Shown one piece after another: positions 17,920 to 27,506 of a stretch of DNA of 64,000 bases. Under the pieces are notes generated by a model that was not told where the DNA came from, made no database searches, and was given only the letters and a program-made list of their open reading frames with translations. Position numbers and translations under genes: made by a program. Each line of letters starts with the position of its first letter. Position 1 is the first letter of the stretch. This DNA comes from an uncultured Bacteroidales bacterium (GTDB lineage: Bacteria > Bacteroidota > Bacteroidia > Bacteroidales > Muribaculaceae), in assembly GCA_947176235.1 (NCBI GenBank), contig CAMWPM010000003.1, positions 26,585 through 90,584 of the forward strand, read 5' to 3'.

Positions 17920-19971
17920 ATGGCAACAAAACAAGGCACAATCGGTGTAACTACCGACAACATTTTTCCCGTCATAAAGAAATTTCTTTATAGCGACAAC
18001 GAAATCTTTCTCCGTGAGCTCGTCAGCAATGCTATCGACGCTACCCAGAAGCTGAAAACTCTTTCGTCGTTCGGCGACTTCAAGGGCGATCTCGGAGAGA
18101 TGAACGTGCGCGTCACCATCGACAAAAAAGCCGGTACCCTTACCGTTTCCGATCATGGTATCGGTATGACTGCCGACGATATCGAGAAATACATCAACCA
18201 GATTGCATTCTCCGGAGCCGAAGAATTCCTTGAAAAATACAAGAACGACGCCAACGCCATCATCGGACACTTCGGTCTCGGCTTCTATTCGGCATTCATG
18301 GTCGCAAAGAAGGTGGAAATCCGCTCCCTTTCCTACAAGGAAGGCGCTGAAGCAGTGAAATGGGAATGTGACGGCTCCCCTGCCTTCACCATGGAGACTA
18401 TCGACAAGAAAGAGCGCGGTACCGACGTGATCCTTTACATCGATGACGAAAACAAGGAATTTCTTGAGCAGAGCCGTATCGACTCGCTGCTGCGCAAATA
18501 TTGCCGCTTCCTCCCCGTCCCTGTCATCTCCGGCAAGGAACAGGAATGGAAGGATGGCAAGTATGTCGACACCGACAAGGACAAGATAATCAACATCACT
18601 GAGCCGGCGTGGACCAAGAAGCCTGCCGATCTCACTGATCAGGATTACCTCAACTTCTACCACGAGCTTTATCCCGGTCAGGACGATCCCCTCTTCTGGA
18701 TCCACCTCAATGTCGACTATCCTTTCACACTCACCGGCATCCTGTTCTTCCCAAAGATCAAGAATAACATCGAGGTCACCAAAAACCGCATCCAGCTCTA
18801 TAGCAATCAGGTCTTTGTCACGGACTCTATTGAAGGCGTGGTGCCTGACTTCATGATGCTTCTGCAAGGTGTGATTGATTCACCCGATATCCCTCTCAAT
18901 GTAAGCCGCAGCTATCTGCAGAGCGATTCGGCGGTGAAAAAGATCTCGGGCTACATCACAAAGAAAGTTGCTTCGCGTCTCGACGAAATTTTCCGTAACG
19001 ACCGCCCGGAGTACGAGCAGAAGTGGAACGACATCAAGATTTTCATCGAGTACGGCATGCTGACCGACGACAAATTCCGCGACGCTGCCATGAAATTTGT
19101 GCTCGTGATGGATACCGAGAAAAAATACTACACCCTTGAGGAATACCGCACTCTCATCGAGCCTGAGCAGACCGACAAGGATGGCAACGTGGTTTATCTC
19201 TACACCACCGATCCCACCGCTCAGTTCAACTACATCAAGGCTGCCAACAATCGCGGCTATAATGTACTTGTGATGGACGGGCAGCTTGAAAGTCACTTCA
19301 TCGGTATGCTTGAATCCACGATCGAAAAGTCACGTTTCGTCCGTGTCGACAGCGACATCATTGACAATCTCGTTCCTAAGTCTGACAAAAAGGAAGTGGA
19401 TCTTGCAGCTATTGACCGTAATATCCTTACCGGCATGTTCCGTTCCCAACTTCCCGAGGTGAAGGACGCCAACATTCTCGTCACCTTCGAGGCGATGAAG
19501 GCTGAGGATGCGCCTGTGATGATCACCCAGAACGAGTACATGCGCCGAATGAAGGAAATGGCGGCTCTCCAGCCCGGCATGAACTTCTACGGCGAACTGC
19601 CTGACAGCTACAATCTCATTGTCAACACCGAGAATCCCATCATCCGCCGTATCACCGAAGAAGCCAATAAAGCTCTCGAACCTTCCGTGAAACCCCTTGA
19701 GGAGACTATCGACTCGCGCAACGCTGAGATTTCTGCTCTCCGCTCCGCCTCCAAGGACGGCAAGATGAGTGATGAGGATTCTGCCAAGTCTCGTGATCTT
19801 GAGGCTGAAGTATCAAAAGCACGTGACGAGGAGTCGAAACTCACTTCCGATTATGCTTCCAAGCAGCCCGTGGTGCGTCAGCTTATTGACCTCGCCCTTC
19901 TCGGCAACGGGCTCCTCCGTGGCGAGGATCTGAGCAACTTCATCCATCGCTCGGTTGAGCTTCTGAAATAA
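17920..19971 (+). CDS. htpG: Molecular chaperone HtpG (Hsp90)
   Basis: This is a cytosolic homodimeric ATP-dependent chaperone. The GHKL ATPase domain is clear: LRELVSNAIDATQKL (catalytic Glu and Asn), DHGIGM, and IGHFGLGFYSAFMVA as the ATP lid region. The middle domain has the conserved GVVPDFMMLLQGVIDSPDIPLNVSR-like segment (around residues 305-335), whose arginine contacts ATP. The C-terminal dimerisation domain ends in LSNFIHRSVELLK. At 683 residues it is longer than E. coli HtpG (624), mainly through a charged coiled segment around 600-640 (SASKDGKMSDEDSAKSRDLE), as in other Bacteroidetes. It has its own terminators on both sides, so it is probably monocistronic next to clpC. Confidence 0.96.
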   Translation: MATKQGTIGVTTDNIFPVIKKFLYSDNEIFLRELVSNAIDATQKLKTLSSFGDFKGDLGEMNVRVTIDKKAGTLTVSDHGIGMTADDIEKYINQIAFSGAEEFLEKYKNDANAIIGHFGLGFYSAFMVAKKVEIRSLSYKEGAEAVKWECDGSPAFTMETIDKKERGTDVILYIDDENKEFLEQSRIDSLLRKYCRFLPVPVISGKEQEWKDGKYVDTDKDKIINITEPAWTKKPADLTDQDYLNFYHELYPGQDDPLFWIHLNVDYPFTLTGILFFPKIKNNIEVTKNRIQLYSNQVFVTDSIEGVVPDFMMLLQGVIDSPDIPLNVSRSYLQSDSAVKKISGYITKKVASRLDEIFRNDRPEYEQKWNDIKIFIEYGMLTDDKFRDAAMKFVLVMDTEKKYYTLEEYRTLIEPEQTDKDGNVVYLYTTDPTAQFNYIKAANNRGYNVLVMDGQLESHFIGMLESTIEKSRFVRVDSDIIDNLVPKSDKKEVDLAAIDRNILTGMFRSQLPEVKDANILVTFEAMKAEDAPVMITQNEYMRRMKEMAALQPGMNFYGELPDSYNLIVNTENPIIRRITEEANKALEPSVKPLEETIDSRNAEISALRSASKDGKMSDEDSAKSRDLEAEVSKARDEESKLTSDYASKQPVVRQLIDLALLGNGLLRGEDLSNFIHRSVELLK

Positions 19972-20044
19972 ATGGATATTTGAAAAGTCGGCGCAGGTAG
20001 TAACCGGTCGGTAATGACCCTGCTCCACCCTATGCAATATTTTT

Positions 20045-20085
20045 AAAGACGATGTATCGGAATCCGGTACATCGTCTTTTTTTAC
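20045..20085 (+). terminator. Intrinsic terminator of htpG
   Basis: A 12-bp perfect stem (20045-20056 with 20068-20079) with an 11-nt loop is followed by TTTTT. Confidence 0.85.
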
Positions 20086-20137
20086 ACATAGGTCAAAAAA
20101 GTGACCGCGTGAATCCCTAAGTTTCTGCTTTTTTTAC

Positions 20138-20145
20138 TATTTTTG
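20138..20145 (+). promoter_or_regulatory. -7 box for proS
   Basis: TATTTTTG matches TAnnTTTG 24 bp before the proS ATG; no clear -33 element is seen. Confidence 0.45.
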
Positions 20146-20168
20146 CACGAAAATGTAATCTTACAATA

Positions 20169-21650
20169 ATGGCAACGGAACTTAAAGAACTGACAAAACG
20201 TAGCGAAAACTATTCGCAATGGTATAACGAACTGGTAGTCAAGGCTGATCTTGCAGAGCAGTCAGCCGTGCGTGGCTGTATGGTCATCAAGCCCTACGGC
20301 TATGCTATCTGGGAGAAAATGCAGCATACTCTCGACGAGATGTTTAAGGCTACCGGCGTGCAGAACGCCTATTTTCCCCTTCTCATCCCCAAGTCATTCC
20401 TCTGCCGTGAAGCTGAGCACGTCGAAGGCTTTGCCAAGGAATGTGCCGTGGTGACCCACTATCGACTTAAGAATGATCCCGACGGCAACGGCGTTGTTGT
20501 CGACCCTGAGGCACGCCTCGAAGAAGAGCTTATCGTCCGCCCCACTTCCGAGACCATAATCTGGGGTACCTATAAGAATTGGATACACTCCTATCGTGAC
20601 CTCCCTCTGCTCATCAATCAGTGGGCTAACGTGATGCGCTGGGAAATGCGCACCCGCATGTTCCTCCGCACCGCGGAATTCCTCTGGCAGGAAGGTCACT
20701 GTGCCCACACCACTGCCGAAGAAAGCGAAGCACGCACCGTACAGATGATCAATCTCTACGCCGACTTCGCCGAGAAGTACATGGCAATGCCTGTGATCCG
20801 TGGCGTGAAATCAGCCAACGAACGTTTCGCCGGCGCCCTCAACACCTACACTATCGAAGCTATGATGCAGGACGGCAAGGCACTCCAGTCAGGCACCAGC
20901 CATAACCTCGGACAGAACTTCGCCAAAGCATTTGACGTGACGTTTGTCAACAAGGAGAACAAGCCGGAGTACGTCTGGGCAAACTCCTGGGGTGTGTCTA
21001 CCCGACTCATGGGTGCCCTCATCATGAGCCACAGCGATGACAATGGACTGGTGCTACCTCCCCGTCTCGCCCCCATTCAGGTCGTGATCGTACCCATCTA
21101 CAAAAATTCAGATCAGCTTGCCGAAGTCTCGAAAGTGGTCAATCCCATCGTCGATCAGCTTCGTGGGATGGACATCAGCGTTAAATATGACGATTCCGAG
21201 AACAAGCGACCCGGCTTCAAATTTGCCGACTACGAGCTCAAGGGTGTGCCCGTCCGTCTCGCTCTCGGAGCACGTGACCTCGCCAACGGTACGGTTGAGG
21301 TTATGCGCCGTGACACCCTCGAAAAGACTGTCGTTCCCCTCGAAGGTATCGCAGATTACGTCAAGAAACTCCTCGACGACATTCAGGACAACATCTACCG
21401 CAAGGCTCTTCGCCATCGCGAGGAGATGACCCGCACGGTCGAGACCTACGACGAATTTAAGGAGGAAATCGAGAAGGGTGGATTTATCCTTGCCCATTGG
21501 GACGGCACTCCCGAGACCGAAGAGAAGATCAAAGAAGAGACGAAGGCTACCATCCGATGCATCCCTCTGGAGGGCGACAAGACTCCTGGTAAATGTATGG
21601 TGACTGGTCGTCCATCGGCTCAGCGCGTAATCTTCGCACGTAATTATTAA
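20169..21650 (+). CDS. proS: Prolyl-tRNA synthetase (archaeal/eukaryotic-type)
   Basis: This 493-residue class II synthetase charges tRNA-Pro. Motif 2 ([21 protein letters not shown]) and motif 3 ([24 protein letters not shown]) are complete, as is the proline-binding [16 protein letters not shown] segment. Length and the absence of an internal editing (INS) insertion identify the short ProS type that ends in a tyrosine (FARNY) and has a C-terminal zinc-binding-like domain; only part of the usual cysteine set is visible here (C463 and C475 regions). A glycosyltransferase gene starts 17 bp downstream and may share the transcript. It lies between the htpG terminator and nnrDE. Confidence 0.95.
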   Translation: MATELKELTKRSENYSQWYNELVVKADLAEQSAVRGCMVIKPYGYAIWEKMQHTLDEMFKATGVQNAYFPLLIPKSFLCREAEHVEGFAKECAVVTHYRLKNDPDGNGVVVDPEARLEEELIVRPTSETIIWGTYKNWIHSYRDLPLLINQWANVMRWEMRTRMFLRTAEFLWQEGHCAHTTAEESEARTVQMINLYADFAEKYMAMPVIRGVKSANERFAGALNTYTIEAMMQDGKALQSGTSHNLGQNFAKAFDVTFVNKENKPEYVWANSWGVSTRLMGALIMSHSDDNGLVLPPRLAPIQVVIVPIYKNSDQLAEVSKVVNPIVDQLRGMDISVKYDDSENKRPGFKFADYELKGVPVRLALGARDLANGTVEVMRRDTLEKTVVPLEGIADYVKKLLDDIQDNIYRKALRHREEMTRTVETYDEFKEEIEKGGFILAHWDGTPETEEKIKEETKATIRCIPLEGDKTPGKCMVTGRPSAQRVIFARNY

Positions 21651-21667
21651 TATCCCCGTCGAGCGTA

Positions 21668-22663
21668 ATGGCTGCTTTCCCTCCTTTCCAGACGATCCGG
21701 CATCAGGCTCCGGAGCAACCGGTCATTGCCATCGTGATTCCTTGCTACAACGAGGAAGCAGCCCTGCCCTACACCGCCGAAAAGGTATCGGGTCTCATAG
21801 ATGGACTGGTTGCCGATGGACTTATATCCCCCGATAGCTACATGCTCTGCGTCAATGACGGCAGCCGCGACAACACTTGGAATGTAATAACCCGGCTCCA
21901 CGAGGCTAATCCGCGTGGAGTCAAGGGCATTTCACTCGCCCACAACCGCGGTCACCAGAACGCCCTTCTCGCAGGACTGATGACAGCCATGGATCACTGT
22001 GACGCCGCCATCTCTATTGATGCCGACCTTCAGGATGATCCGCAGGCAATCAGGCTGATGGTCGAGCGCTTCCGCGAAGGCTGCGAGATCGTCTACGGCG
22101 TAAGAAGTTCCCGCGCCACCGACACAGCTTTCAAGCGTATCACAGCCCATGCTTTCTATTCTTTCCAGAATAAGATGGGACTGGAGACAATCTATGACCA
22201 TGCCGACTACCGGCTGATGAGTGACCGCGCGCTTCATCTGTTGAGCCAGTACGGAGAGAGCAACCTCTTTCTCCGTGGCATCATTCCTCAGATCGGTCTG
22301 CGCACCGACATCGTTACCTACGAGCGTCATTCGCGCGTGGCTGGCGAGTCAAAATATCCCCTTGCCAAGATGCTGAGCTTCTCCATTGACGGCATCACTT
22401 CATTCTCGGCGCGCCCGATGCGATGGATCTTCATCACAGGTCTGATTCTGCTGATTGTCGATCTTTTTGTGGCAGCCTACGTCATCGGATCGCTCTTCTT
22501 CCGTGAGCCCGTCTCCGGATGGGTTTCAATCATGCTTTCGGTATGGTTTCTCGGTAGTCTGATTCTTATGTCGATAGGTATTGTCGGCGAATATATCGGC
22601 AAGATTTTTATTGAAGTCAAACACCGTCCGCGCTTTGCAATCGCCGAGACTCTGCTTGACTGA
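21668..22663 (+). CDS. Family 2 glycosyltransferase, DPM1/GtrB-like, membrane anchored
   Basis: A 331-residue protein with a cytosolic GT-A domain (~18-240: VIPCYNEEAALP, VNDGSRDNTW, SIDADLQDDP giving the DxD-type DAD motif) followed by two hydrophobic segments (about residues 248-275 and 285-310). This architecture is that of polyprenyl-phosphate mannose/glucose synthases (DPM1, GtrB, ArnC relatives), which load a sugar onto undecaprenyl phosphate at the inner membrane. The sugar is not predictable from sequence. The gene sits 17 bp after proS and 74 bp before nnrDE, with no acceptor glycosyltransferase or flippase adjacent, so the glycan it serves is unknown. Confidence 0.82.
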   Translation: MAAFPPFQTIRHQAPEQPVIAIVIPCYNEEAALPYTAEKVSGLIDGLVADGLISPDSYMLCVNDGSRDNTWNVITRLHEANPRGVKGISLAHNRGHQNALLAGLMTAMDHCDAAISIDADLQDDPQAIRLMVERFREGCEIVYGVRSSRATDTAFKRITAHAFYSFQNKMGLETIYDHADYRLMSDRALHLLSQYGESNLFLRGIIPQIGLRTDIVTYERHSRVAGESKYPLAKMLSFSIDGITSFSARPMRWIFITGLILLIVDLFVAAYVIGSLFFREPVSGWVSIMLSVWFLGSLILMSIGIVGEYIGKIFIEVKHRPRFAIAETLLD

Positions 22664-22737
22664 CCGCACTTATCTCTCATCCATTCTAATTCCGTTTCTC
22701 TACTCTGACTCCTTTTCCCTCTCCCCCTCCGACGATA

Positions 22738-24258
22738 ATGAAGATATTCACCACATCCGAGATAAAGGCGATCGAACGCTACACGATGGAGACCGAGCAC
22801 ATCACTTCGCTCGATCTCATAGAGCGTGCTGCTGAGGCGATCGCAAGCGAGATAATGTCGCGCTGGCGTCCGGGACGACCTATCACCATCTTTGCAGGTC
22901 AAGGTAACAACGGCGCCGATGCACTTACAGTGGGAAGTCTGCTGATAGCACAGGGTTACACCCCCCGCATCATTCTTTTCAACATCAACGGCAACCGCCT
23001 ATCACCTGAGTGCAAGGCATGCCGCGATGCAATCATCTCGACCGGTTACACCTATTTTACGGAGGTTATCAATAAGTTTCAGATGCCCGAACTTACCCGT
23101 CACGACGTAGTGATCGACGGTCTGTTCGGCACCGGACTCAGTGCGCCCCTCGAAGGAGGCTTCGTCTCACTCGTCGGCGCAATCAATGAATCGAAAGCAA
23201 CGGTCGTATCCATCGACATCCCTTCTGGACTGAGCGGCGACTGGAACCCGCGCACGCTGCGTCGCAACGTTATCCGCGCCCACCTCACCCTCGCCATCCA
23301 GTTTCCCCACCTTTGTTTCTTTCTCCCCGACTATGCCGATCTGGTGGGCGAATGGAAGATCATCGACATCGGCTTGAGTGCTGATGCTGTTGCCTCCACT
23401 CCTTCTCAGTTCTATCTTGTCGAGCAGGATGATGTGCGTCGCATCCTTCGCCGACGCCGCAATTTTTCTTCAAAAGCTGACTACGGATCCGCACTTCTCT
23501 ATGCCGGCACCTATGGCATGATGGGAGCGGCAGTGATGGCGGCAAGAGGGGCGTTGCGTTCAGGTGTGGGCAAACTCACTGTAAGCTCTCCGATGTGCGG
23601 CTACCAGGTGCTTCAGTCCGCCGTGCCGGAAGCACTCTATCAGTTTATCAACAACGACGCCACTATCAACGAGATGCGCCCGCGTCATCTCTATGATTCC
23701 ATAGCCATCGGACCCGGTATCGGAACAGCCGACGTGACAGTGAAAGCCCTTGAGGATTTCCTTATATCAGCCACAAAGCCCGTCATTCTCGACGCCGATG
23801 CCCTCAACTGTATGGCTCTTAAGCCCTCGATGCTCTCCTCCCTGCCGGTTTTGTCAATTCTCACGCCGCATGAAGGCGAATTTGACCGCCTGTTCGGACA
23901 GCAGCCTTCGGGTGAGGCGCGTCTGCGCAAGGCTCTGGAGATGGCTCGCTACTACAATATCATTATTGTGCTCAAGGGGCACTACACAGCCATCGTCCGA
24001 CCCGACGAAAAAATCTACTTTAATTCGTCTGGCTCCCCCGCGCTTGCCACAGCCGGAAGCGGCGACGTCCTCACCGGTATCCTCGTCTCACTCATGGCTC
24101 AGAATTATCCGCCGGAACATGCCACCCTCATGGCTGTCTTCATTCACGGTGTGGCAGGCGAGATGGCGGCAGAAACTCACGGAGAATACGGTGTGGTGGC
24201 ATCTGACATCGCCGACAACGTGGGACGCGCTATAAAGGAAATGCTTGCAGGCAAATAG
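22738..24258 (+). CDS. nnrDE: Bifunctional NAD(P)H-hydrate epimerase / ADP-dependent dehydratase
   Basis: This repairs hydrated NAD(P)H. The N-terminal YjeF_N epimerase domain (~1-215) shows FAGQGNNGADALTVG and VIDGLFGTGLSAPLEG. The C-terminal ribokinase-like dehydratase domain (~230-500) shows YAGTYGMMGAAVMAARGAL, AIGPGIGT, the ILTPHEGEF motif and the catalytic ATAGSGDVLTG segment. The length of 506 residues is normal for the fused bacterial form. The next gene's chosen start lies 38 bp downstream, so the pair is probably an operon. The gene is cytosolic housekeeping with no sign of disruption. Confidence 0.95.
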   Translation: MKIFTTSEIKAIERYTMETEHITSLDLIERAAEAIASEIMSRWRPGRPITIFAGQGNNGADALTVGSLLIAQGYTPRIILFNINGNRLSPECKACRDAIISTGYTYFTEVINKFQMPELTRHDVVIDGLFGTGLSAPLEGGFVSLVGAINESKATVVSIDIPSGLSGDWNPRTLRRNVIRAHLTLAIQFPHLCFFLPDYADLVGEWKIIDIGLSADAVASTPSQFYLVEQDDVRRILRRRRNFSSKADYGSALLYAGTYGMMGAAVMAARGALRSGVGKLTVSSPMCGYQVLQSAVPEALYQFINNDATINEMRPRHLYDSIAIGPGIGTADVTVKALEDFLISATKPVILDADALNCMALKPSMLSSLPVLSILTPHEGEFDRLFGQQPSGEARLRKALEMARYYNIIIVLKGHYTAIVRPDEKIYFNSSGSPALATAGSGDVLTGILVSLMAQNYPPEHATLMAVFIHGVAGEMAAETHGEYGVVASDIADNVGRAIKEMLAGK

Positions 24259-24295
24259 TATTATCAATCCCATAATCCCTCCCGAACAATCTGAT

Positions 24296-25399
24296 ATGAA
24301 CATCCCCGCAATAGCCCTTGCCACTATGGTCCTGGCAGTGTCAGCCTCACCGGCTCTCTCCGGGCAGACCACCCAGAGGCTCTCTGCCACGAAAGCTAAT
24401 GATTACGGTGTCGTCTACACCCTTCCCTCCACTGCCATCGATGTCACATTTGAAATCGAGAAAATCACCCGCACCCACGGAGAGTTCTATAAGTACGCCA
24501 AGCGGATTCTTAACGTCAACGATCCTATAGTCGAGGATTCGGAGGAGTATAGCTTGAAGAGCATTTTACTGTCCACTCACGGTGTGCCTAACCCTGACGA
24601 GCGCTACCTTGTAAAGTTCAGCCCCGGATCCTCCATCTTCATGTTGCTGAACGACTCCGACATTCCGCTTGCCATCAACACAGAGCGCACTTACGAACCG
24701 GATAAACCAGAACTGCCTGAAGCAGTTGAGCCTGAGCCCTCCCCGCTCCAGAGTCCGGCGGCACGACAGGTCGTCACTGCCGAAATGCTCCAGAGTCAGT
24801 CATCGCTCAAGCGTGCCCAGCTTGCAGCCGAACAGCTCTATGCCCTCCGACAGTCCCGTTCCGATCTCCTTACCGGACAGGCGGACCAGATGCCCCCCGA
24901 CGGTCAGGCAATGAAGATAATTATGGACAACATTAATGCTCAGGAAGCCGCCCTTACTGCCATGTTTGTGGGAACCGAGCAACGATCCACAGAGGTCATA
25001 ACAATTTCCGTTCTTCCCGGCGATTCTGATTTCACAGATCGCGTTATCGCTCGCATATCACCTGTGGACGGACTTGTATCGGCTGACGATCTTTCCGGTG
25101 TTCCCGTCTATATGTCCTATACTATCAAGTCACGGGGAGAATACCCTGTCAATGAAAAAGGTGTACAGCTCTCTTTCCCAAAGAATGGTCTCGCCTACTG
25201 TATCCCCGGCACTGCCGAAGTCTCCGTTTCATTCGAGGGCAACCAGGAAGCCTCCGCCACATTTGACGTCGCACAGGCTGGAATTGTTTACGGACTCAAC
25301 CCCGGATCTTTCACCCACAAGCGCGAACCCCTCTACCTCATTCTCGATCCCGCCACTGGTGCAGCCATCGAGATTGGAGCAGCTCCCGTCTCGAAGTAA
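24296..25399 (+). CDS. DUF4831 family exported protein
   Basis: From the ATG at 24296 the protein has 367 residues and a signal peptide (MNIPAIALATMVLAVSASPALS, then GQTT). An in-frame ATG at 24245 would overlap nnrDE by 14 bp and put 17 polar residues before the signal sequence, so I reject it. The body resembles DUF4831: the GVVYTLPSTAIDVTFEIEK opening and a helical middle (residues ~165-230) containing QLAAEQLYALRQSRSDLLTGQ. Function is unknown. It is Bacteroidetes-specific to my knowledge and probably periplasmic. It ends 56 bp before a long perfect palindrome that separates it from the converging nagB. Confidence 0.75.
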   Translation: MNIPAIALATMVLAVSASPALSGQTTQRLSATKANDYGVVYTLPSTAIDVTFEIEKITRTHGEFYKYAKRILNVNDPIVEDSEEYSLKSILLSTHGVPNPDERYLVKFSPGSSIFMLLNDSDIPLAINTERTYEPDKPELPEAVEPEPSPLQSPAARQVVTAEMLQSQSSLKRAQLAAEQLYALRQSRSDLLTGQADQMPPDGQAMKIIMDNINAQEAALTAMFVGTEQRSTEVITISVLPGDSDFTDRVIARISPVDGLVSADDLSGVPVYMSYTIKSRGEYPVNEKGVQLSFPKNGLAYCIPGTAEVSVSFEGNQEASATFDVAQAGIVYGLNPGSFTHKREPLYLILDPATGAAIEIGAAPVSK

Positions 25400-25455
25400 T
25401 TCCTGAATACAATATAAGAGCAATTACCCAAGACATTATAAGCAATTCCTAATGG

Positions 25456-25513
25456 CATAAAAATATGAAGAGGAGCGATATCAATTGATATCGCTCCTCT
25501 TCATATTTTTATG
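25456..25513. terminator. 58-bp perfect palindrome, bidirectional terminator
   Basis: Positions 25456-25484 are the exact reverse complement of 25485-25513 with no mismatch and no loop bases. The core is GC-containing (GAGGAGCGATATC) and the flanks are A5/T5, so transcripts from either side end in a stable hairpin followed by U residues. It lies between converging DUF4831 and nagB genes. Confidence 0.85.
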
Positions 25514-25530
25514 TTGAATTGTAATAATCT

Positions 25531-26313
25531 TTACTTCTCGATTTCCTTAAAGTAACGGTAAGTCGACACCTTAAGCTCAGCACACGCAGGTTCGTCGGCT
25601 GCTATTATCGCGTCCGGATGGAGTTGTAGGGCTGTGATGGGCCACATTTGCGATACAGCACCCTCAACGCCATGCTGGAGAGCAACAGCCTTATTATGAC
25701 CGTTGACAATCAGAAGTACCGTGCGGGCGTCGGTGATAGTCCCCACTCCCACGGTCAGAGCCGTCTTCGGCACGAGGTCGATGTTGTTGTCGAAGAAGCG
25801 GGAGTTTGCTATGATGGTATCGTGAGTGAGCACTGCGCGACGTGTACGCGACTGAAGTGACGAACCGGGCTCGTTGAAGGCGATATGACCGTCCTGACCC
25901 ACTCCTCCGAGGAAGAGGTCGATTCCGCCCGCAGCCTTGATTTTTTCCTCATAGTTCTTGCATTCGGCTTCAATGTCCTCGGCATTTCCGTTGAGTATGT
26001 TCACCTGTTCGGCAGGTATGTCGATATGACTGAAGAAATTGGTCCACATGAACGAATGATAGCTCTCGGGGTGTGACTCCGCAAGATCGCAGTATTCATC
26101 CATATTGAATGTAATTACATGTTTGAACGTTACTTTCCCCTCCTTGTTAAGGCGGATAAGTTCACGGTACATTCCTAACGGAGAACTGCCGGTGGGCAGA
26201 CCGAGCACAAAAGGATGTTCGGCAGTAGGAGCGGCGGCGTTGATGCGGTCGGCTACGTACTGAGCCACCCATGCCGAGACGTCGGCATAATTGTCTTTGA
26301 TAATCAGTCGCAT
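25531..26313 (-). CDS. nagB: Glucosamine-6-phosphate deaminase
   Basis: NagB converts glucosamine-6-phosphate to fructose-6-phosphate and ammonia. The 260-residue protein has the family motifs [16 protein letters not shown] (phosphate loop), [10 protein letters not shown] (catalytic Asp), the catalytic-residue region [17 protein letters not shown] with its active-site His and Glu, and LTVGVGTI. Size is normal for a hexameric NagB. It begins 33 bp after the Wzz-like gene on the same strand and ends at the big palindrome, so it is likely the last gene of the exopolysaccharide transcript. There it could balance the amino-sugar pool used to make UDP-GlcNAc. Confidence 0.93.
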   Translation of the reverse strand: MRLIIKDNYADVSAWVAQYVADRINAAAPTAEHPFVLGLPTGSSPLGMYRELIRLNKEGKVTFKHVITFNMDEYCDLAESHPESYHSFMWTNFFSHIDIPAEQVNILNGNAEDIEAECKNYEEKIKAAGGIDLFLGGVGQDGHIAFNEPGSSLQSRTRRAVLTHDTIIANSRFFDNNIDLVPKTALTVGVGTITDARTVLLIVNGHNKAVALQHGVEGAVSQMWPITALQLHPDAIIAADEPACAELKVSTYRYFKEIEK

Positions 26314-26346
26314 GATTTTTTAAATTTTGGATGAATATTTTGGTTG

Positions 26347-27501
26347 TTAGACTTCTGTGTTTTTATCGACCTTATCCTTATCCATTTCCTGCTTTTTCTC
26401 CTTGAAGGATGCGATCAAACCGGGAACGAAAAGGATGTAGGCACAAGCTGCAACCACTGCAAGGAATACAAATCCTACAAGAATAAGCGCCTTGCGAGGC
26501 TTTGAAGCTTTCACGGGGACTGTTGACGGCTGAACCACGGCAAACACCGGTGTGCTCTCCTGCACCTTGGCTTCTGCCATCTTCACCTGCTGCGCCGTGT
26601 TGTTGTAGAGGCTGAAAGCAAGCTGGCTCTCGTTCTGCAGTCGTTCAAGTTCGATGGATGCCGAACGTGTGGAAAGACCCTGATTTCGGTCGGCAGCCGT
26701 AGCATATTTCCGTTGAGCCTTATAGTATTCTTCCCGGGCCTCGTCATTGATCTTTCTGGCATATTCAAGATCCGAACGTGCTTTCTCTGTGCGGTAGGTC
26801 TTTATGTAATCCTGAAGGCGCAGGGTCACCGTGTCGACGAGAGCAGTTGCCGCTACGGCATCCTGCATGGTGGCGGAGAGAGTCACAACCTGAGTCTTTG
26901 TGTCAACATTCACACCAACTCTCTGATTCAGTGCTTCCACAAGCAGCGTCTGTTCAGCCGTAAGGTGGTTGGGATTGATCGTTCCGTCTCCCTCTTCCTC
27001 TTTATCAGCAAAGATTGACTTTATGCCACCTATTATCATACCGGGAGCACCGGTGATGAATCCCCACCAGGGTGACGAGGTGTGGTCATTGAGGATTGTT
27101 TCTACAGTCGCACTGTCAGTATCCTCGATATTTGTCGGGAGCTCCACGGAGAGAAGCCCGACAGCGAATGGTACCGATGAGACAATATCGGGATAAAGTT
27201 CGGGATACACGGCATCAACTCCGCTGCTTTGGTTGAGATTAACCCCCGCCATCGAGGCAAGCGCCGCAAGTCCACCCGAGCCTCCGCTCTTTGCTGAGCC
27301 AAGCTCAGGTGCAAGCTTCACGGTGGCAGTGAATTCCTTAGGTATGCTGAACGCTACTACCAGACCGATTACTGCACCCCATATCGCCCATTTGACAATG
27401 AAGCGGCGGGAATCCCATAGTTTTGATGCAAGTTCGAGGAGATCAATCTCCTGCTCTTCCTCAGCCTGACTTACAGGCAGATCGCGATTTTCCTGAGTCA
27501 T
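26347..27501 (-). CDS. Chain-length determinant (Wzz/PCP-like) protein
   Basis: This 384-residue inner-membrane protein has two membrane segments, near residues 35-53 (IVKWAIWGAVIGLVVAFSI) and ~345-368 (KALILVGFVFLAVVAACAY), flanking a periplasmic domain with a long coiled coil (~225-310). The motif PSTVPVKASKPRKALI before the second segment is typical of polysaccharide co-polymerases. There is no C-terminal tyrosine-kinase domain, so it is of the kinase-less type. It regulates the length of a surface polysaccharide together with the upstream Wza-like exporter, whose stop codon lies 5 bp away. Confidence 0.85.
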   Translation of the reverse strand: MTQENRDLPVSQAEEEQEIDLLELASKLWDSRRFIVKWAIWGAVIGLVVAFSIPKEFTATVKLAPELGSAKSGGSGGLAALASMAGVNLNQSSGVDAVYPELYPDIVSSVPFAVGLLSVELPTNIEDTDSATVETILNDHTSSPWWGFITGAPGMIIGGIKSIFADKEEEGDGTINPNHLTAEQTLLVEALNQRVGVNVDTKTQVVTLSATMQDAVAATALVDTVTLRLQDYIKTYRTEKARSDLEYARKINDEAREEYYKAQRKYATAADRNQGLSTRSASIELERLQNESQLAFSLYNNTAQQVKMAEAKVQESTPVFAVVQPSTVPVKASKPRKALILVGFVFLAVVAACAYILFVPGLIASFKEKKQEMDKDKVDKNTEV

Positions 27502-27506
27502 GGCTG

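Noticed and set aside
17812..18867. Long open frame (351 codons) on the minus strand opposite htpG
   Set aside because: It is the mirror of a strongly conserved chaperone gene; GC-rich third positions leave opposite frames open. No motif and no promoter.
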